A stretch of 64,000 nt of DNA from Lasiosphaeris hirsuta (GCA_030549175.1 JAUKUA010000006.1:248001-312000); one strand, 5' to 3'; positions 46,096 to 56,925 are shown, counted from the first letter of the stretch. Translations and numbers: made by a program. The notes: generated by a model not told the origin, from the sequence alone.

Positions 46096-47733
46096 TCAGT
46101 ACGTCGACATCCGCACCGACCGCCGGCTCAGCGAGCTCCGCTCAGACCCGCGCTCCGACATGGTATCCGGCGACAGCGAGCCGCCGCTCCCAAAGCCAAA
46201 CTCGTCCAGCAGCGGCTCGTACACCTTGCGCCACCGCTCGGCCTTGAGCAGCCGCCTGCGCAGGCTCGTGCGGCGCGGGAACATGAGGTCGGCATTCGCG
46301 CCGTCCTCGAGCAGCAGCCGGACGATCTCGGGGTCGGCCGGCTTGGGCGCGCCGGCCTCGACGCGGGCGACGACCATGGCGAGCGGGGTGGCGCCCTCGT
46401 CGTCGCCGACATCGGAGCTCCTGCGGGCGTCGCGGCCGGCGGCGGGTCCCGGCGCCGTCAGCAGCGCGACCACGTCGGCGCTCCCGCCGTCGACGGCCCA
46501 GTGCACGGGGGTGCGGCCGTGGCCGTCGCGCGCGGCCGCGTCGGCGCCGTGCCGCACCAGCACGCCCGCGCACGCGTAGCTCCCGCAGGCCAGGTGCAGC
46601 GCCGTGACGGCCTTGGTGACGACCCCCTTGCCGCCGCCCTCGCGCGTCTCGGCCGTCTTGGGCCGCAGCTGCTTCAGGCTTAGCCCCCGCGCCGAGTACG
46701 TGCTCAGGCTCAGGGTCGACAGGTTGGCGACGCTCAGCGTGCTGTGGCTCGTGCCGGGGGGCCCGCCAACCAGCAGCGAGTCGCGCTTCCACTCGGGGCC
46801 GGCGCTGGCGACCTCGCAGGCGGCGGCCACGTTGGCGCCGCCGTCGGCCAGCAGACACGCCACCGCGTCGGGCCGGTCGGCCAGCACGGCGGCGTGCAGC
46901 GCCGTCATGCCCTTCTTGCCGAGCGGCGCGTCGACGGCGGCGCCCCGCGCCAGCAGCAGGCGCACGGCGCCCACCAGGCCCAGCGCGGCCGCGGCCCCCA
47001 GCACCGACGTGACCTGGGTGCCGGGGCGCGGCAGCGTGGTGGCGTTGGGGTCGGCGCCGCAGTCGAGCAGGAAGGTCAGGAAGGCGAGGTGGGCCTGCGG
47101 CTTGGAGGCGGCGTCGAGGGCACGCACGGCCGCGATCAGTGGCGTGATGCCCGCGGCCGAGTGCGTGTTGACGGGGAGGCCTTCGTCGAACAGGTAGCGC
47201 GCCGCCGTGGGCGCGTCGAGGGCCGAGCAGGCGAGGCACAGGGTCGCCATCTTGGACGGCGACGGCGGCGCGGGCGTGGACGAGGCGAAGAGGGAGAAGA
47301 GGCCCGAGGAGCGGCGGCGCGGCTTGGACTTCTTGTCGGACGGGTTCTTGGGCGTCTTGCGGAAGAGGCTGATGGAGATGCCTGATGATGATTTGGACCG
47401 GCTACGGTAGACTTCGGAGGTGGCGAGGATCTGCGCGGCGAGGGCGCCGTCGGCCGGGGACGGGGCGGGCCGCGGGCCGCAGCTGCACTTGTTGCTGTGC
47501 ATCCAGACGGACGGCGTGGCCGTGGCGAGGGACCGGTTCGGCGGCACCAGCTCGCGGCACTCGATGGGCTTGGGCCGGCCCGGCGCGCTCTTCCACCCCA
47601 TCCGCGCCAGGGCCTCCTCACTCGCGGACCGCGAAAATACCGTCGTGGGGTCCACCGACGGCACGGCGCCGTCGCTGGCACACCATGTCTGCTGCTCGAC
47701 GCCGAGGGTGGATGTGGAGGCGCTTTCTGTCAT
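46096..47733 (-). CDS. Ankyrin-repeat protein
   Basis: A single exon on the minus strand of 545 residues; the ATG at 47733 follows a TATA box and a short leader. The frame is open further upstream but without a good promoter position. Residues 1-160 are Ser/Pro/Lys-rich and probably disordered (SDKKSKPRRRSSGLFSLF). Ankyrin repeats run from about 163 to 490: AGITPLIAAVRALDAA, LDCGADPNATTLP, GLVGAVRLLLARGAAVDAPLG, KGMTALHAAVLADRPDAVACLL, TALHLACGSYACAGVLVRHG, GRTPVHWAVDGGSADVVALL and ATPLAMVVAR with EIVRLLLEDGANADL. The tail is Ser/Arg-rich (SERSSLSRRSVRMS). Ankyrin arrays bind protein partners; no enzymatic domain is attached, so the target is unknown. Likely cytosolic or nuclear. Confidence 0.88.
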   Translation of the reverse strand: MTESASTSTLGVEQQTWCASDGAVPSVDPTTVFSRSASEEALARMGWKSAPGRPKPIECRELVPPNRSLATATPSVWMHSNKCSCGPRPAPSPADGALAAQILATSEVYRSRSKSSSGISISLFRKTPKNPSDKKSKPRRRSSGLFSLFASSTPAPPSPSKMATLCLACSALDAPTAARYLFDEGLPVNTHSAAGITPLIAAVRALDAASKPQAHLAFLTFLLDCGADPNATTLPRPGTQVTSVLGAAAALGLVGAVRLLLARGAAVDAPLGKKGMTALHAAVLADRPDAVACLLADGGANVAAACEVASAGPEWKRDSLLVGGPPGTSHSTLSVANLSTLSLSTYSARGLSLKQLRPKTAETREGGGKGVVTKAVTALHLACGSYACAGVLVRHGADAAARDGHGRTPVHWAVDGGSADVVALLTAPGPAAGRDARRSSDVGDDEGATPLAMVVARVEAGAPKPADPEIVRLLLEDGANADLMFPRRTSLRRRLLKAERWRKVYEPLLDEFGFGSGGSLSPDTMSERGSERSSLSRRSVRMSTY

Positions 47734-47754
47734 TTCAGTGTTTTTCAAGTTTTG

Positions 47755-47777
47755 TATATATAAGTGGCCGCCACGTG
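47755..47777 (-). promoter_or_regulatory. TATA box and CACGTG element of the ankyrin gene
   Basis: TATATATAA-type box at 47755-47763, about 25-30 bp upstream of the ATG. A palindromic CACGTG (47772-47777), the core recognised by many bHLH regulators, lies 9 bp further out. Regulation is inferred from position only. Confidence 0.5.
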
Positions 47778-48820
47778 ATTGCCGGGCAGAGCCAGTGAGA
47801 CCAGGAGCGCCAGGGGAGGGTGGGGGGAGATGCAAACTCCCGTCAGACGGAAAACCTCTTATCCAGGTCGGGGGATGTGAGCAGTTATCTACTGCGAGCG
47901 GCGTGGAGATGCCCCCCCCCCCCCCGTATTTGAATGGCATCGGCTTGGGGCGTGGGCTTACACACAAAAGCAAAAAGGAAAGGGTGCGCGCGCCCTCGTC
48001 TGAGCAACACCGGAGGCAGGGAACGGGCTCATCCCATTGGAAGCGTAGGAACCATGGGAGAAAGCTTGGCGTACGTGGAAGCTCCCTGCTTTCTCGTTGG
48101 CGCCGCGCCACGTCGCGGACAACGCCAGGGATTCCTTATCATGTCGCCAATCTCGCTACCGGCTGCTCAGCCATCCTGTCCTCTGTGGACTCAGCCCTGC
48201 GTAGCGCTGGTGGTCACGGCCGAATGCCAGCCTGATTGATGGGCGATGACTCGCTTGCTGCCTGGTGCACAATCGGCAAAGGGAAACGGGAAAGAGGGAG
48301 AGCCCGAGGAAAAGACAAAAAAAAAAACAAAAGCCGGTGAGAGAATCCACCCGTCAGCACCGGTCCCCAAAAACACTATCGATAACGCAACTCCCCACTC
48401 GCTAGCCCCTCCTCCAGCGCGGGCAGAAGTCGCACTGCACCGACCATGCACAATTATCATGTCTTAATTTAGTTTGCTGATGAGGGTGGTGCCCTCGGTT
48501 GGGCTCCGGGGCTGCCTGGCTGGCGGCGTGGCGTGCCAAGCACAATACGAGATTTCGGGAGTTGCGTGCCTCTTCTGCGACGCTAGGCCTGTTGGGCCCA
48601 GATCAGACAGCCACGGCAGGGTCACCACGGCGAGCATCCCCGGGCGCATCCCGGACGCATCCCGGTGTGCATCCCCATCACGACCCGAGCTACGCCAGAA
48701 CCAGACGCGACCAGGCCAGATCGAGCGCCAGCGGCCATCCCCAGCAGAGCCGCGCCTGGCCCCCACCGCCTGGATGCCCTAAAGTGCCCTGACCAGTCAT
48801 GCCAGTGCAGGGGCACCATC

Positions 48821-48892
48821 GAAGCAGAAGAGCGCCATCGAAGCAGAAGAGCGCCATCGAAGCAGAAGAGCGCCATCGAAGCAGAAGCGCAC
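48821..48892. repeat. 19-bp tandem repeat, about four copies
   Basis: GAAGCAGAAGAGCGCCATC repeats at 48821, 48840, 48859 and 48878 (last copy incomplete). No gene contains it. Confidence 0.85.
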
Positions 48893-49613
48893 CACCAGCG
48901 TAGTGCACCATCCGTCGTGACCGGTCGCGACGCTGGCGTGCTCGGGACGGGAGAGTCGCAGTTTGCCACCGTCCCGGCCACCTATTTTGCTACTACTAAT
49001 GCGTGCGCGACCGGCTCGCTGGGCGTGCATCGCGCTGCGGATCTCGCCGGCCCCTTATTGCTGCGAAGCCGATCGCAATACGAGGGCGCACATCGCATCC
49101 CTTGGTAGTTTGGGGCCCCGCCGCATGTGGTGGTGGTCTGCACACGATAAATAAGAATGAGACTGCGTCGCGCCCATCCCTCGACTGCCTGAGGGTGCAG
49201 ATCCTGACGACTCGTCAGGGCGAACCGAAAAAGCGCGCGAAAAGGGGCCAGACGCCGAAATGTGCAGCTGAATGTGCAGCTGAAAGTCCAGAGCAGGAAA
49301 AACAGGGAGCCAAGCGCTTCGGGCTGAGCGGCTGACGCCATCGCCAGGGGTCGCGGAGCCGCGGGAAGAAAATATCGATAAATCGATTATTGAGCAAAAA
49401 CTTTTCGCTCGAGGAAACAGCGCGGGGAAACAGCAACACCAAAACACGGCAAAAATATCGTCAGACTCTCCCGCCGGAGAATTGGACCCGGGTCCCGAGC
49501 GAAATCCGCGAAATCCAGAGAGATGACAAGCTCATATACTGACCACTATACTGACGGAAGATTAACAGGTGAACACCTGCTGTATAGGGTTGCGGTTGTT
49601 GCAAGACGGCGCC

Positions 49614-49648
<35 letters not shown>

Positions 49649-49870
49649 GCCCGTAACCTGAGACCAGCGCCCGGCCATGCGCGCACGTCGTCGTGTCGGG
49701 TCCAATCAGCATGCCCCAGCACAAAAGCTCGAAGCGGGGATAAAAAGTCCGCACTCCACCCGATAAGACAGTGTGCCATTTCGGTCTTGGTTTTTCTACT
49801 CCACCATTACTTATCTCACGATAAGATATTCATCGGTTACCTGGCCTTGTCTCACCCGCATTGTCGCAAT

Positions 49871-49962
49871 GCTCCTGTCTTGATGATTCGCCGCGCATGT
49901 CTAAAACATCAACGGCGCTCCTGTCTTGATGATTCGCCGCGCATGTCTAAAACATCAACAGC
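49871..49962. repeat. 46-bp tandem duplication
   Basis: The 46 bases from 49871 (starting GCTCCTGTCTTGATGATTCG) recur from 49917 with one change near the end (GGC to AGC). It is recent, judging by near-identity. Confidence 0.85.
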
Positions 49963-51039
49963 GTTCAGGGCTCTTTTGAGTCTCTTCTGTGTATCCCCCC
50001 GAGTCTGACGACAAGTCGACACTCAGTCCCTGATTCCCGTCCCGTGGCGCCAAAACCCCCGTGGGGCGGGATCTATATTCCGGCTAATCCGCGCGCTCTT
50101 CCCCTCCTAATATACAGGCAATTCATCGAGGGTTCGAGAAGAGTTCGATAATAACTCTAACCACCCGTCAGCTGTCCGCGTGCCTGGTTGTCCAGCCCGC
50201 TCAATGCTGATGCGCGAGATAAGAGGTCTGCCGTGTCAGAGTCAAAAAGCGTGCAATTTTGACACGGATCATGCTACTGACCACGCTACCGTTCATAGTC
50301 CAAACTTCTAGTCCCCTGGGCATTGCTACCATGGCAGTTAGGTTGCATCTCCAGGTAAGAGATTCCCTAGTTATAAGTTTTCAAGTATGAAGCAAAAAGT
50401 CTGAAATGGCTAGCGCTACGGGGTTGGTTGACAATCAATATATGTTGTTGTTCTGAGTCTCGGAAGCACGTTCCTGGGCGATGGTGTTGACTCGAGCGAA
50501 CTCCTTCTGTCGCCCAACCATGCAAGCGGCAGGAGGAATGCACAGCATCAAGATATCCTCAATGTCAATGTTAGACGCAACTCATATTACCGCCGCGGCC
50601 AGACCGGGTCCTGTATACTGTCAAAGCCAGACGGCGGCGTGGGTATCGGTCATGATCTGCGTGCAGCCAGTTGTTTAACGCTGTAGTTCAGGGGGTGAAT
50701 GGAAGAATTCACCCCGAGATTGACCTTGTACTCTACCAAGCAGCAGCGCGGCCTAGCGCCCAATGAAAAGCCCACGAGAGAGGGGGGGGGGGGTTGTTTA
50801 CCCCAGATTTATCCACCGGTAGCTCAATATACGGCAGTTCATCCGGCTGCTTCGTTCTGCCAGTCCCTGGACGAGGCACGCAACGGCTGGTCAAAATATC
50901 TCGTAGAGCGGCTAGGACGATTCGTCCCCGGGTTATAAGGGATAGGGGGTACGCGCAGCTGTCCTGCCCCTCTGCACCCTTCTTTCGGACGTGCTCCCGA
51001 AACTCATCGACACCGCGCGCGCGACCCGACACAGCCACC

Positions 51040-52264
51040 ATGAAGGCGACACTCCTCGCCGGCGCGGCCGCGCTCTTCGCCCAGGAGGCGGCGGCCCAGT
51101 TCGCGCAAGCGGCCATGATGCGGTTCCAGTGCAACCAGCTGGTGATCGAGCGGCTCGACCCCCTCGTCAACCCGGGACAGCTACAGTCGACGCACCTGCA
51201 CCAGATCGTGGGCGGCAACTCGTTCAACGCGACCATGACGCCGGTCGAGTACGACCCGTCGGCCAAGTCGACGTGCACGACGTGCACCTTCTCCGAGGAC
51301 TTTAGCAACTACTGGACGGCCAACATCTACTTCCGCGCGCGCAACGGCAGCTACAAGCGCGTGCCGCAGATGGTCAACCTGGGGCTGCGCGGGTCGGGCG
51401 GCGTGACCGTCTACTACATCCCGCCCTACGACGGCAAGACCAAGGTGACGGCCTTCAAGCCGGGCTTCCGCATGCTCGTCGGCGACGCCAACCTGCGCGC
51501 CAACCGCGGCGTGCAGAAGCAGATCTGCCACCGCTGCGCCCCCAACATCGACCAGAACCCCTTTGGCGGCGCGCCCTGCACGGGCGACGACACCGTCGTC
51601 TTCCCCAAGAAGGTGTGCGGCGGCGGCATCCGCACCACCATCACCTTTCCGACGTGAGTTCTCTCCCCCAGCCAGCGAGCGGGAATGAGGTCCGGCACTG
51701 ACGCGAGAGACAGCTGCTGGGACGGCAAGAACATCGACTCGCCCGACCACAAGAGCCACGTGGCGTACCCCAGCAGCGGCAGCTTCGAGTCGACGGGCCC
51801 TTGTCCGGCCAGCCACCCGGTGCGGCTCCCACAGCTCATGTACGAGGTCATGTGGGACACGCGCGAGTTCAACGACAAGGCCATCTGGCCCGAGAGCGGC
51901 CAGCCGCTGGTGTACTCGATGGGCGATCCGTGGGTTTCTTCCTTCTTCCTTCCCCCCCCCCCCCCTTTTGTGAAACAGTAACGAAACTGACGTCGGCCAG
52001 CACCGGATACGGCCAGCACGGCGACTACGTGTTCGGCTGGAAGGGCGACGCGCTGCAGAAGGCGCTCGACGCCCGGTGCAGTGGCGATCGCTGCACCGCG
52101 CTCAAGACGCAGTCGGCCGAGGCCGCGGTTGCCTGTAGCAAGTCGCAGACGGTGAGGGAGGAGACCGAGGGCTGTAAGTTGATATCCATGCCGTCGAGGG
52201 ACGTGCGCTAACCATCGCAGGGCTTTCGGAGCTGCCTGGTGGCTTGCCCATCACCACGGCCTAG
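51040..52264 (+). CDS. DUF1996 secreted protein
   Basis: Four exons: 51040-51653, 51714-51929, 52001-52173 and 52221-52264. The donors are GTGAGT, GTGGGT and GTAAGT, the acceptors all CAG, and the phases AC|C, CC|C and T|GG. The product is 348 residues. A signal peptide is evident ([19 protein letters not shown]). The DUF1996 domain follows with its hallmarks: [97 protein letters not shown] and [16 protein letters not shown]. These proteins are secreted or wall-associated, and biochemical activity is unknown; conserved His and Cys suggest metal or disulphide chemistry. No C-terminal cellulose-binding or WSC domain is attached. The start has a good context (GCCACCATG). Confidence 0.92.
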
Positions 52265-52464
52265 ATCCCCCCTTTGGGGCCCTGATTAGATGAGATAGAC
52301 GGATACTTTGGGGACTCTGGAATGTAACTTGAAAACATTTATTCAATGCAGTGCTTTATACCAGCACAAGTCATCATGTTGCACTTGAATTGGGTGCCTG
52401 TGTGGTGTGGCTTGTTCGGAGGCGTTGCTACATCCGCCTCCATGTTCCAGGACCAAAAAGGGTA

Positions 52465-52571
52465 TGATAACGGTGAGATTCGAACTCACACCCTTTCGGA
52501 CCACGGAATCCCGAGATTATATCAAGGCTGTTGACCCCAACGTAGCGCCTTAACCGCTCGGCCGCGTTACC
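52465..52571 (-). tRNA. tRNA-Leu-like gene with a 28-bp intron, anticodon unusual
   Basis: Minus strand. Acceptor arms GGTAACG and CGTTATC pair perfectly with A as discriminator. GCCGAGCGGTTAAGGC is the usual Leu D-arm, the variable arm is long (class II) and the T-arm is GTGAG-TTCGAAT-CTCAC. The anticodon stem is CTACG/CGTGG with 35 bases between, so 28 bases are intron if the loop is 7. The loop then reads TTGGGG, which as written gives anticodon GGG, not a Leu anticodon. A CAA follows five bases later in TCAAC. Either the intron is placed differently from the usual site or the gene is altered. Identity as Leu rests on the body. Confidence 0.7.
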
Positions 52572-52981
52572 TTGTCGATTGGTGTTTGAGTGTCTGGGTG
52601 ATGGGTTGATGTGGGTGGAGGAGTGGACTCGAACCCCTGAAGTGGATTCACTGACACTCTTTTCATCCTCTGCTAGGTGGAGATGGGTTAGTGTGCATTC
52701 GGCGCGCGGACTTTTGACGCGTGGCAATGATGGAAGCAAGGCTTCACACACTGGGACCTGTGTCTGCCTGATAGGCAGACTCGACGCCGTCTTACGTGGC
52801 ACTTTCCTTGAGATACAAAAGATCCCCAGAGCCTTGTGAACCCTGTCTTGGATTCTTGGATGTGAAACACGTCGCCAGCTGTCGCATCTGCACCACACAC
52901 AAAAACCACAATTTAATAGGGATCATTTATTTATTAATAACCATCAAGAACTCAACAACGTCGGGTGTGGCGTTGAAAAAC

Positions 52982-52982
<1 letters not shown>

Positions 52983-53020
<38 letters not shown>
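52983..53020. repeat. A38 homopolymer
   Basis: A run of 38 A ends 55 bp before the Nudix start codon. Length in an assembly is uncertain. It could be promoter poly(dA) or the tail of a retroposed piece; no target duplication is visible. Confidence 0.8.
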
Positions 53021-53022
<2 letters not shown>

Positions 53023-53075
53023 TTTTTTCTTCTTCAACTTCTAGTTGAAACAATCGGAATCCGCAACTACCCAAA

Positions 53076-53618
53076 ATGCCCCCCCTCGCCTTCCCCGCCG
53101 TCCTAACCCCCTTCGCCACGCCCCCGGCATCCTACCTTGCGGCCAACCCGACGGTCGTCGACCTCGTGGTGAGCGCGACGGTGATCCGGACGTCGGCCCC
53201 GGGCCCGGTGCCGCGGGTCCTACTGATCCAGCGCGCCGCGACCGATGGCTTCCCGCTGCTGTGGGAGAGCCCCGGCGGCGGGGTGGAGCGCAACAACGAC
53301 GCCACCCTGCTGCACGCGCTGCAGCGCGAGCTGGCCGAGGAGACGGGGCTGGCGCTCGCGCGCGTCGCCGCCCTGCTCGACGACAAGTACGAGTGGGCCG
53401 GGGGCCGCGCGCGCAAGATTACTTTTCTGGTCGAGGTGGATGCTGATCAGGAGGTCGTGCTCGACCCCGCCGAGCATGCCGACTTTGTGTGGGCTACTGA
53501 GGCCGAGGTCCGGGACGGACGGTGTGACGGTCGCGTGTTGGATTTTGCGTATCCTGGTGCCAGGGAGTTGGTGTTGGAGGCTTTTGGCGTTTTCAGGGGG
53601 TTGGCGGTCGAGGCGTGA
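53076..53618 (+). CDS. Nudix hydrolase, with altered Nudix box
   Basis: A single exon of 180 residues, ATG in the context CAAAATGCC. The Nudix fold is clear: VVDLVVSATVIRTSA strand, VLLIQRAATDGFPLLWESPGGGV, then ALQRELAEETGLAL. The Nudix box helix keeps R84, E85, E88 and E89, which bind the divalent metal and position the catalytic water. At the earlier Glu position (the E of 'G-x5-E') this protein has Ala (A76, in NNDATLLHALQ), where related fungal proteins I know read DETILHA. The conserved Arg-Glu-x2-Glu-Glu core is intact, so activity may persist. Family members hydrolyse nucleoside diphosphates linked to another group; substrate unknown. Probably cytosolic. Confidence 0.88.
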   Translation: MPPLAFPAVLTPFATPPASYLAANPTVVDLVVSATVIRTSAPGPVPRVLLIQRAATDGFPLLWESPGGGVERNNDATLLHALQRELAEETGLALARVAALLDDKYEWAGGRARKITFLVEVDADQEVVLDPAEHADFVWATEAEVRDGRCDGRVLDFAYPGARELVLEAFGVFRGLAVEA

Positions 53619-54679
53619 TCATGATCAAAATACATTGTTCTAGGCCACGCCTTGTTCTATTCTGCGATACCATCTATCGAATTTGTCCTTTTCCTTTCCA
53701 GGGAACGATAAGTTTCCTGTTGCGTCTTGTCGTTCATCTGGTAACTATCACCTGCAGCCCCAATCAAAAGACGGTGTGGCCGACAATTGCCACGTCGGGC
53801 TTACCTCCCTGAGCTGAGGCCCGAAGCATTCTAGACCCAACGGCGTCCCAGTCAACCGGGTCTAGCCCCCCCCCCCCCCCCCCAATCCTGGTCTAATCCC
53901 AGTCGCGTGGCTATTCAGCCTCCAACATCGGCATTCAGCAACGCTATCAGCTATCTTCGTCCGTTCGTCCGCGCTACCGGGACGATACTACGCACTAGCG
54001 AAAGTGGCGTAAGCTTGATTGAAGACAGGGACATGGGAAGGGTGGATATTGGACGACTGCATCTGGGCCCAAATTAGGAAATGCGGTCGCTTTTCAGCTT
54101 GCGGCTCGCCTTCAGCTTGCGAGCCTCGCATCCAATTGTCAGACTATGCAGCAGCAGGGGATACTGAGCATCAACACAATGTCAATCTCACGCCAATGCG
54201 TTATGTTTTGATACCCCTAAGCCCTCGAATCTACCAAGATTTTACCTGGGGTAGTGAATTATCCGACCCTCGGAATTTGCAAATCCTGCACTACTTTTGG
54301 AAACGGCTCGTGTGCGATTGTTAAGGGCCGCCCTGATGAGATTTTATTCAGAATTTCAAACACCGCACTGTCTCAGAAGATAGTGAATGCCTGCCAGTCA
54401 ATGTCTGAAAAGACAAATGAATCAAGGTTACGACTTGGCTCGTACGTAGGTTACTACTATTTCTTTGAGCTCGCGCACCCTTCTCGTCCATAAGTTCACG
54501 CTAACTCGTCCACGAATTCACGACTCCACGATCGACATCGCAAGGACCAGCACTGACCAGGAACCAAAACCCGTAAACCCTTCATGTCTCATTTCTTCTT
54601 CCCCCCGCACAAAAACCGGGCACTTCACATCTAGCATCAAAACGACGCTTTCTTGATTACCAAAAGACAAGAAAAGTCC
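53619..54679. other. Intergenic, no gene recognised
   Basis: C run at 53866-53883. Short frames only, none protein-like. The last 150 bases probably hold the promoter of the small gene at 54680. Confidence 0.5.
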
Positions 54680-55077
54680 ATGATGGATTTCATCGAGGCA
54701 ACGTTCAAGCGTAAGTAATATTTATTCTTCTCGGCTTATTTCTAACTCGAATTATATCAGACGCCCCCCGCACGCTCCCGCCTGACGTCGGCGACAAACA
54801 CTTTGAAGTCGTCGTCCGAGGCACCGTAACTAAGGTCAAAATCGGTAAGAACTTGGATCCCAACGCAGCTTCGATTCTCACCACGGGAATCATGAAAGCA
54901 CAACAAGACATGATGCGCACGCAGAGCAAGATCAGAGGTGCGACAATGCGGTCTGCTGCCGTGTTATCTCTGCTATTTGGCATTTTGGCACTGCCGCTTA
55001 TGTCCTTGGAGACAAGGAGCGCATCCGCGCTATCTTTGGCAGTATGTCTTCTTCTCCTTTTGATTTTTCCAACATAA
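54680..55077 (+). CDS. Small putative membrane protein
   Basis: Two exons, 54680-54710 and 54761-55077. The 50-bp intron (donor GTAAGT, branch TCTAACT, acceptor ATCAG) joins C|AC. The product is 115 residues beginning MMDFIEATFK, then HAPRTLPPDVGDKHFEVVVRG. A second ATG immediately follows the first. A short amphipathic part (ILTTGIMKAQQDMMRTQSKIRG) precedes two hydrophobic segments (AAVLSLLFGILALPLM and LSLAVCLLLLLIFPT), suggesting a tail-anchored or two-pass membrane protein. A further intron at a GTAAGA site (54844) or near the end cannot be excluded. No family is recognised. Confidence 0.5.
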
Positions 55078-55848
55078 TCCAGGACCCACCGAGCGCGAGG
55101 AACGGGACCTCTGAACGTCGACTACTCAGAGGTGGCATCTAGATGGCATTGACGAAACGGCACGAGAGATAGTATCGATGGAAGAAATGGCATCGAGGAA
55201 ATGGTATCGAGAGATAGGACGATGGGAGCATGCGGACTCATAGCGTAGTTCACTGATAACCTCTATTTAATATACCACGGTTGCCATTCTTGAAGACCCA
55301 AGACATGAAATTTACCAGTCATAGCATCATCAAATATCGTCCGTGGTCGCCAGAGGCTTGCCTTGGAGATAGAAGAAGAGATGGCATCGATGGGATACGT
55401 CGGTGGGAACATACTAGACTTATAGCGAGTCACTCGTAATCTCCATATTTACACAATGATTCCCAGATTCTTGACGATGCCCCCAAGACAATGACATTCA
55501 CGCCGCAGACGTCATCAAATGAAAAGAGAGCCCGTCGGTCTGTTTAAAAGACTGTGGCTTTCTCCAGCTGATGGTTGTGAAAGGTGTAAATAAAGAAAGT
55601 CCTGTGAACCGTGATGGTCCATAGAGCTGTTTCTAAGGGATAAAGCTCCTGGACCTGTTTCTGGAGGAAAAAAAGAGTAGAACCTCGTGACCTGGCCGTG
55701 ATAGTTCTCGCCGCTATATTAAGAGGAAAAAATAAAATTATTATATTATTAGTACATACTAAGACTATATCATAACTAATAGCTTGGCTTAGCTTATTAA
55801 TAGCTAGATATTTCATATCCAATTATAACAAATTCATTGGCTAATATA
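55078..55848. other. Intergenic with an imperfect ~150-bp duplication
   Basis: Segments at about 55190-55340 and 55376-55522 are diverged copies: both hold ATGG(C/T)ATCGA, GATGGGA..., CTCATAGCG or CTTATAGCG, an ACTGATAACCTC-like piece, and end near CATCATCAAAT or GTCATCAAAT. Beyond that, AT-rich DNA leads to the transposon boundary at 55849. No gene. Confidence 0.55.
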
Positions 55849-55866
55849 ACGTGTCTGCATAGCGTG

Positions 55867-56118
55867 TGTGTCACACGAATCCAAGCCTCCATACCAGCGA
55901 ATAGCGTCCATACCAGCGATCGGTCCGATCGCTGGTATTCTATTGAAACTACTGCGTGGATCAATTCCAGGCCTGGAATGGCCACAACAACGGACCCCAT
56001 TGTACGCAGTATTTAGAGCAGTTGGAAGCCTTCGGCTTCCAACGATCGAAGAAGAAATCAACACTCGTTTTTCCATGTTTGAGCCCTCGATACCACTACG
56101 TGCAACAGTGTGCCTACT
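55867..56118. mobile_element. 252-bp insertion inside the transposon's left inverted repeat
   Basis: It is flanked by a perfect 9-bp repeat, CATAGCGTG, at 55858-55866 and 56119-56127. Only one copy exists in the matching right terminal repeat, so the segment between is an insert with a 9-bp target duplication. It encodes no protein. Inside are several short palindromes (55910-55938, 55964-55979, 56022-56042). Clear terminal inverted repeats are not seen. A 9-bp duplication is typical of Mutator-like elements, so a non-autonomous member is possible. Confidence 0.75.
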
Positions 56119-56925
56119 CATAGCGTGCGCCCACTTTTCCCATCCTAATCGAACTTTCGCGCGACATCGCAAATTCCTCCACAACAAAACATGCCCGCCG
56201 CACGAAATGAAGCATAAGTGTTGGAGGTGGTGCCCCACCTCGAGGGTGCAGGGCGCACACGCCACCTCACCTGGCTAGTGCCCTTTGGGCCACACCTAGA
56301 TAGCTGTTGCAGGCCAGGGAAATCCTGGCCCGCAACACCACAGAATCGATCACTGTTGCCCTGTCTTGCCCACAATAAGTGTAGCTTGCCGTTTAAGCTA
56401 AGGAACGTGATAAGAAACTTCGCCTTAAAATCGCTATAAAACGGTATTCGGTCGACCGAAGAACACTGAAGCGACGACGGAACGGAATACTCCCGCGAGC
56501 AGATATGATCCCCAGTAATAAGAATTTAGATTTCCTTGAAAAGGAGGTCATTATACGAAGGATCCTCGACCTATACGAGCAAGGATTTTCGCTAGGATAC
56601 GACCTAGTAGAAGATATGGCTAACTTACTACGTATGACACGTGGCGTGTCATACGTTGGACCACGCTAGGCTTCCAACTTCGTACGACGACAACCAGAGC
56701 TTCAGACACGTTGGTCGTGTCCGTACGACTACCAAAGGGCTAAATGTGAAGATCTAAAAATAATTGGCACGTAGTTTAACCTTGTTCGTAACATAATCAC
56801 GAAGCATAGAATCTAGGAGTCGGATATCTGGAATTTCGACGAGACTAGGTTTTTGATAGGCCAGATCTTACCTACCCTCGTTATTATCTCGTCTGATAGT
56901 CACGGGAGGGTAAAGAAGGTTTAAC

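Larger units (their letters stand above)
47778..51039. other. 3.3-kb stretch without a supported gene; short tandem repeats
   Basis: GC-rich frames on both strands (48.4-49.4 kb) show no family resemblance. Local features are a C run (47911-47926), four 19-bp copies at 48821-48892, an A30 run at 49616-49645, a 46-bp tandem duplication at 49871-49962 and a G run at 50783-50794. The last 100 bases are the DUF1996 promoter and leader. Confidence 0.45.

Noticed and set aside
48821..48892. CRISPR-like array
   Set aside because: The 19-bp units are contiguous with no spacers, so this is a minisatellite; CRISPR is also not expected in a fungal nucleus.
48464..49447. Frames in the 48.4-49.4 kb block
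   Set aside because: They overlap each other on both strands, carry the 19-bp repeat and show no family signal.
52600..52660. A second tRNA near 52626 (ACTCGAACCCCTG)
   Set aside because: The T-arm-like loop has no pairing stem and no acceptor or D-arm can be drawn.
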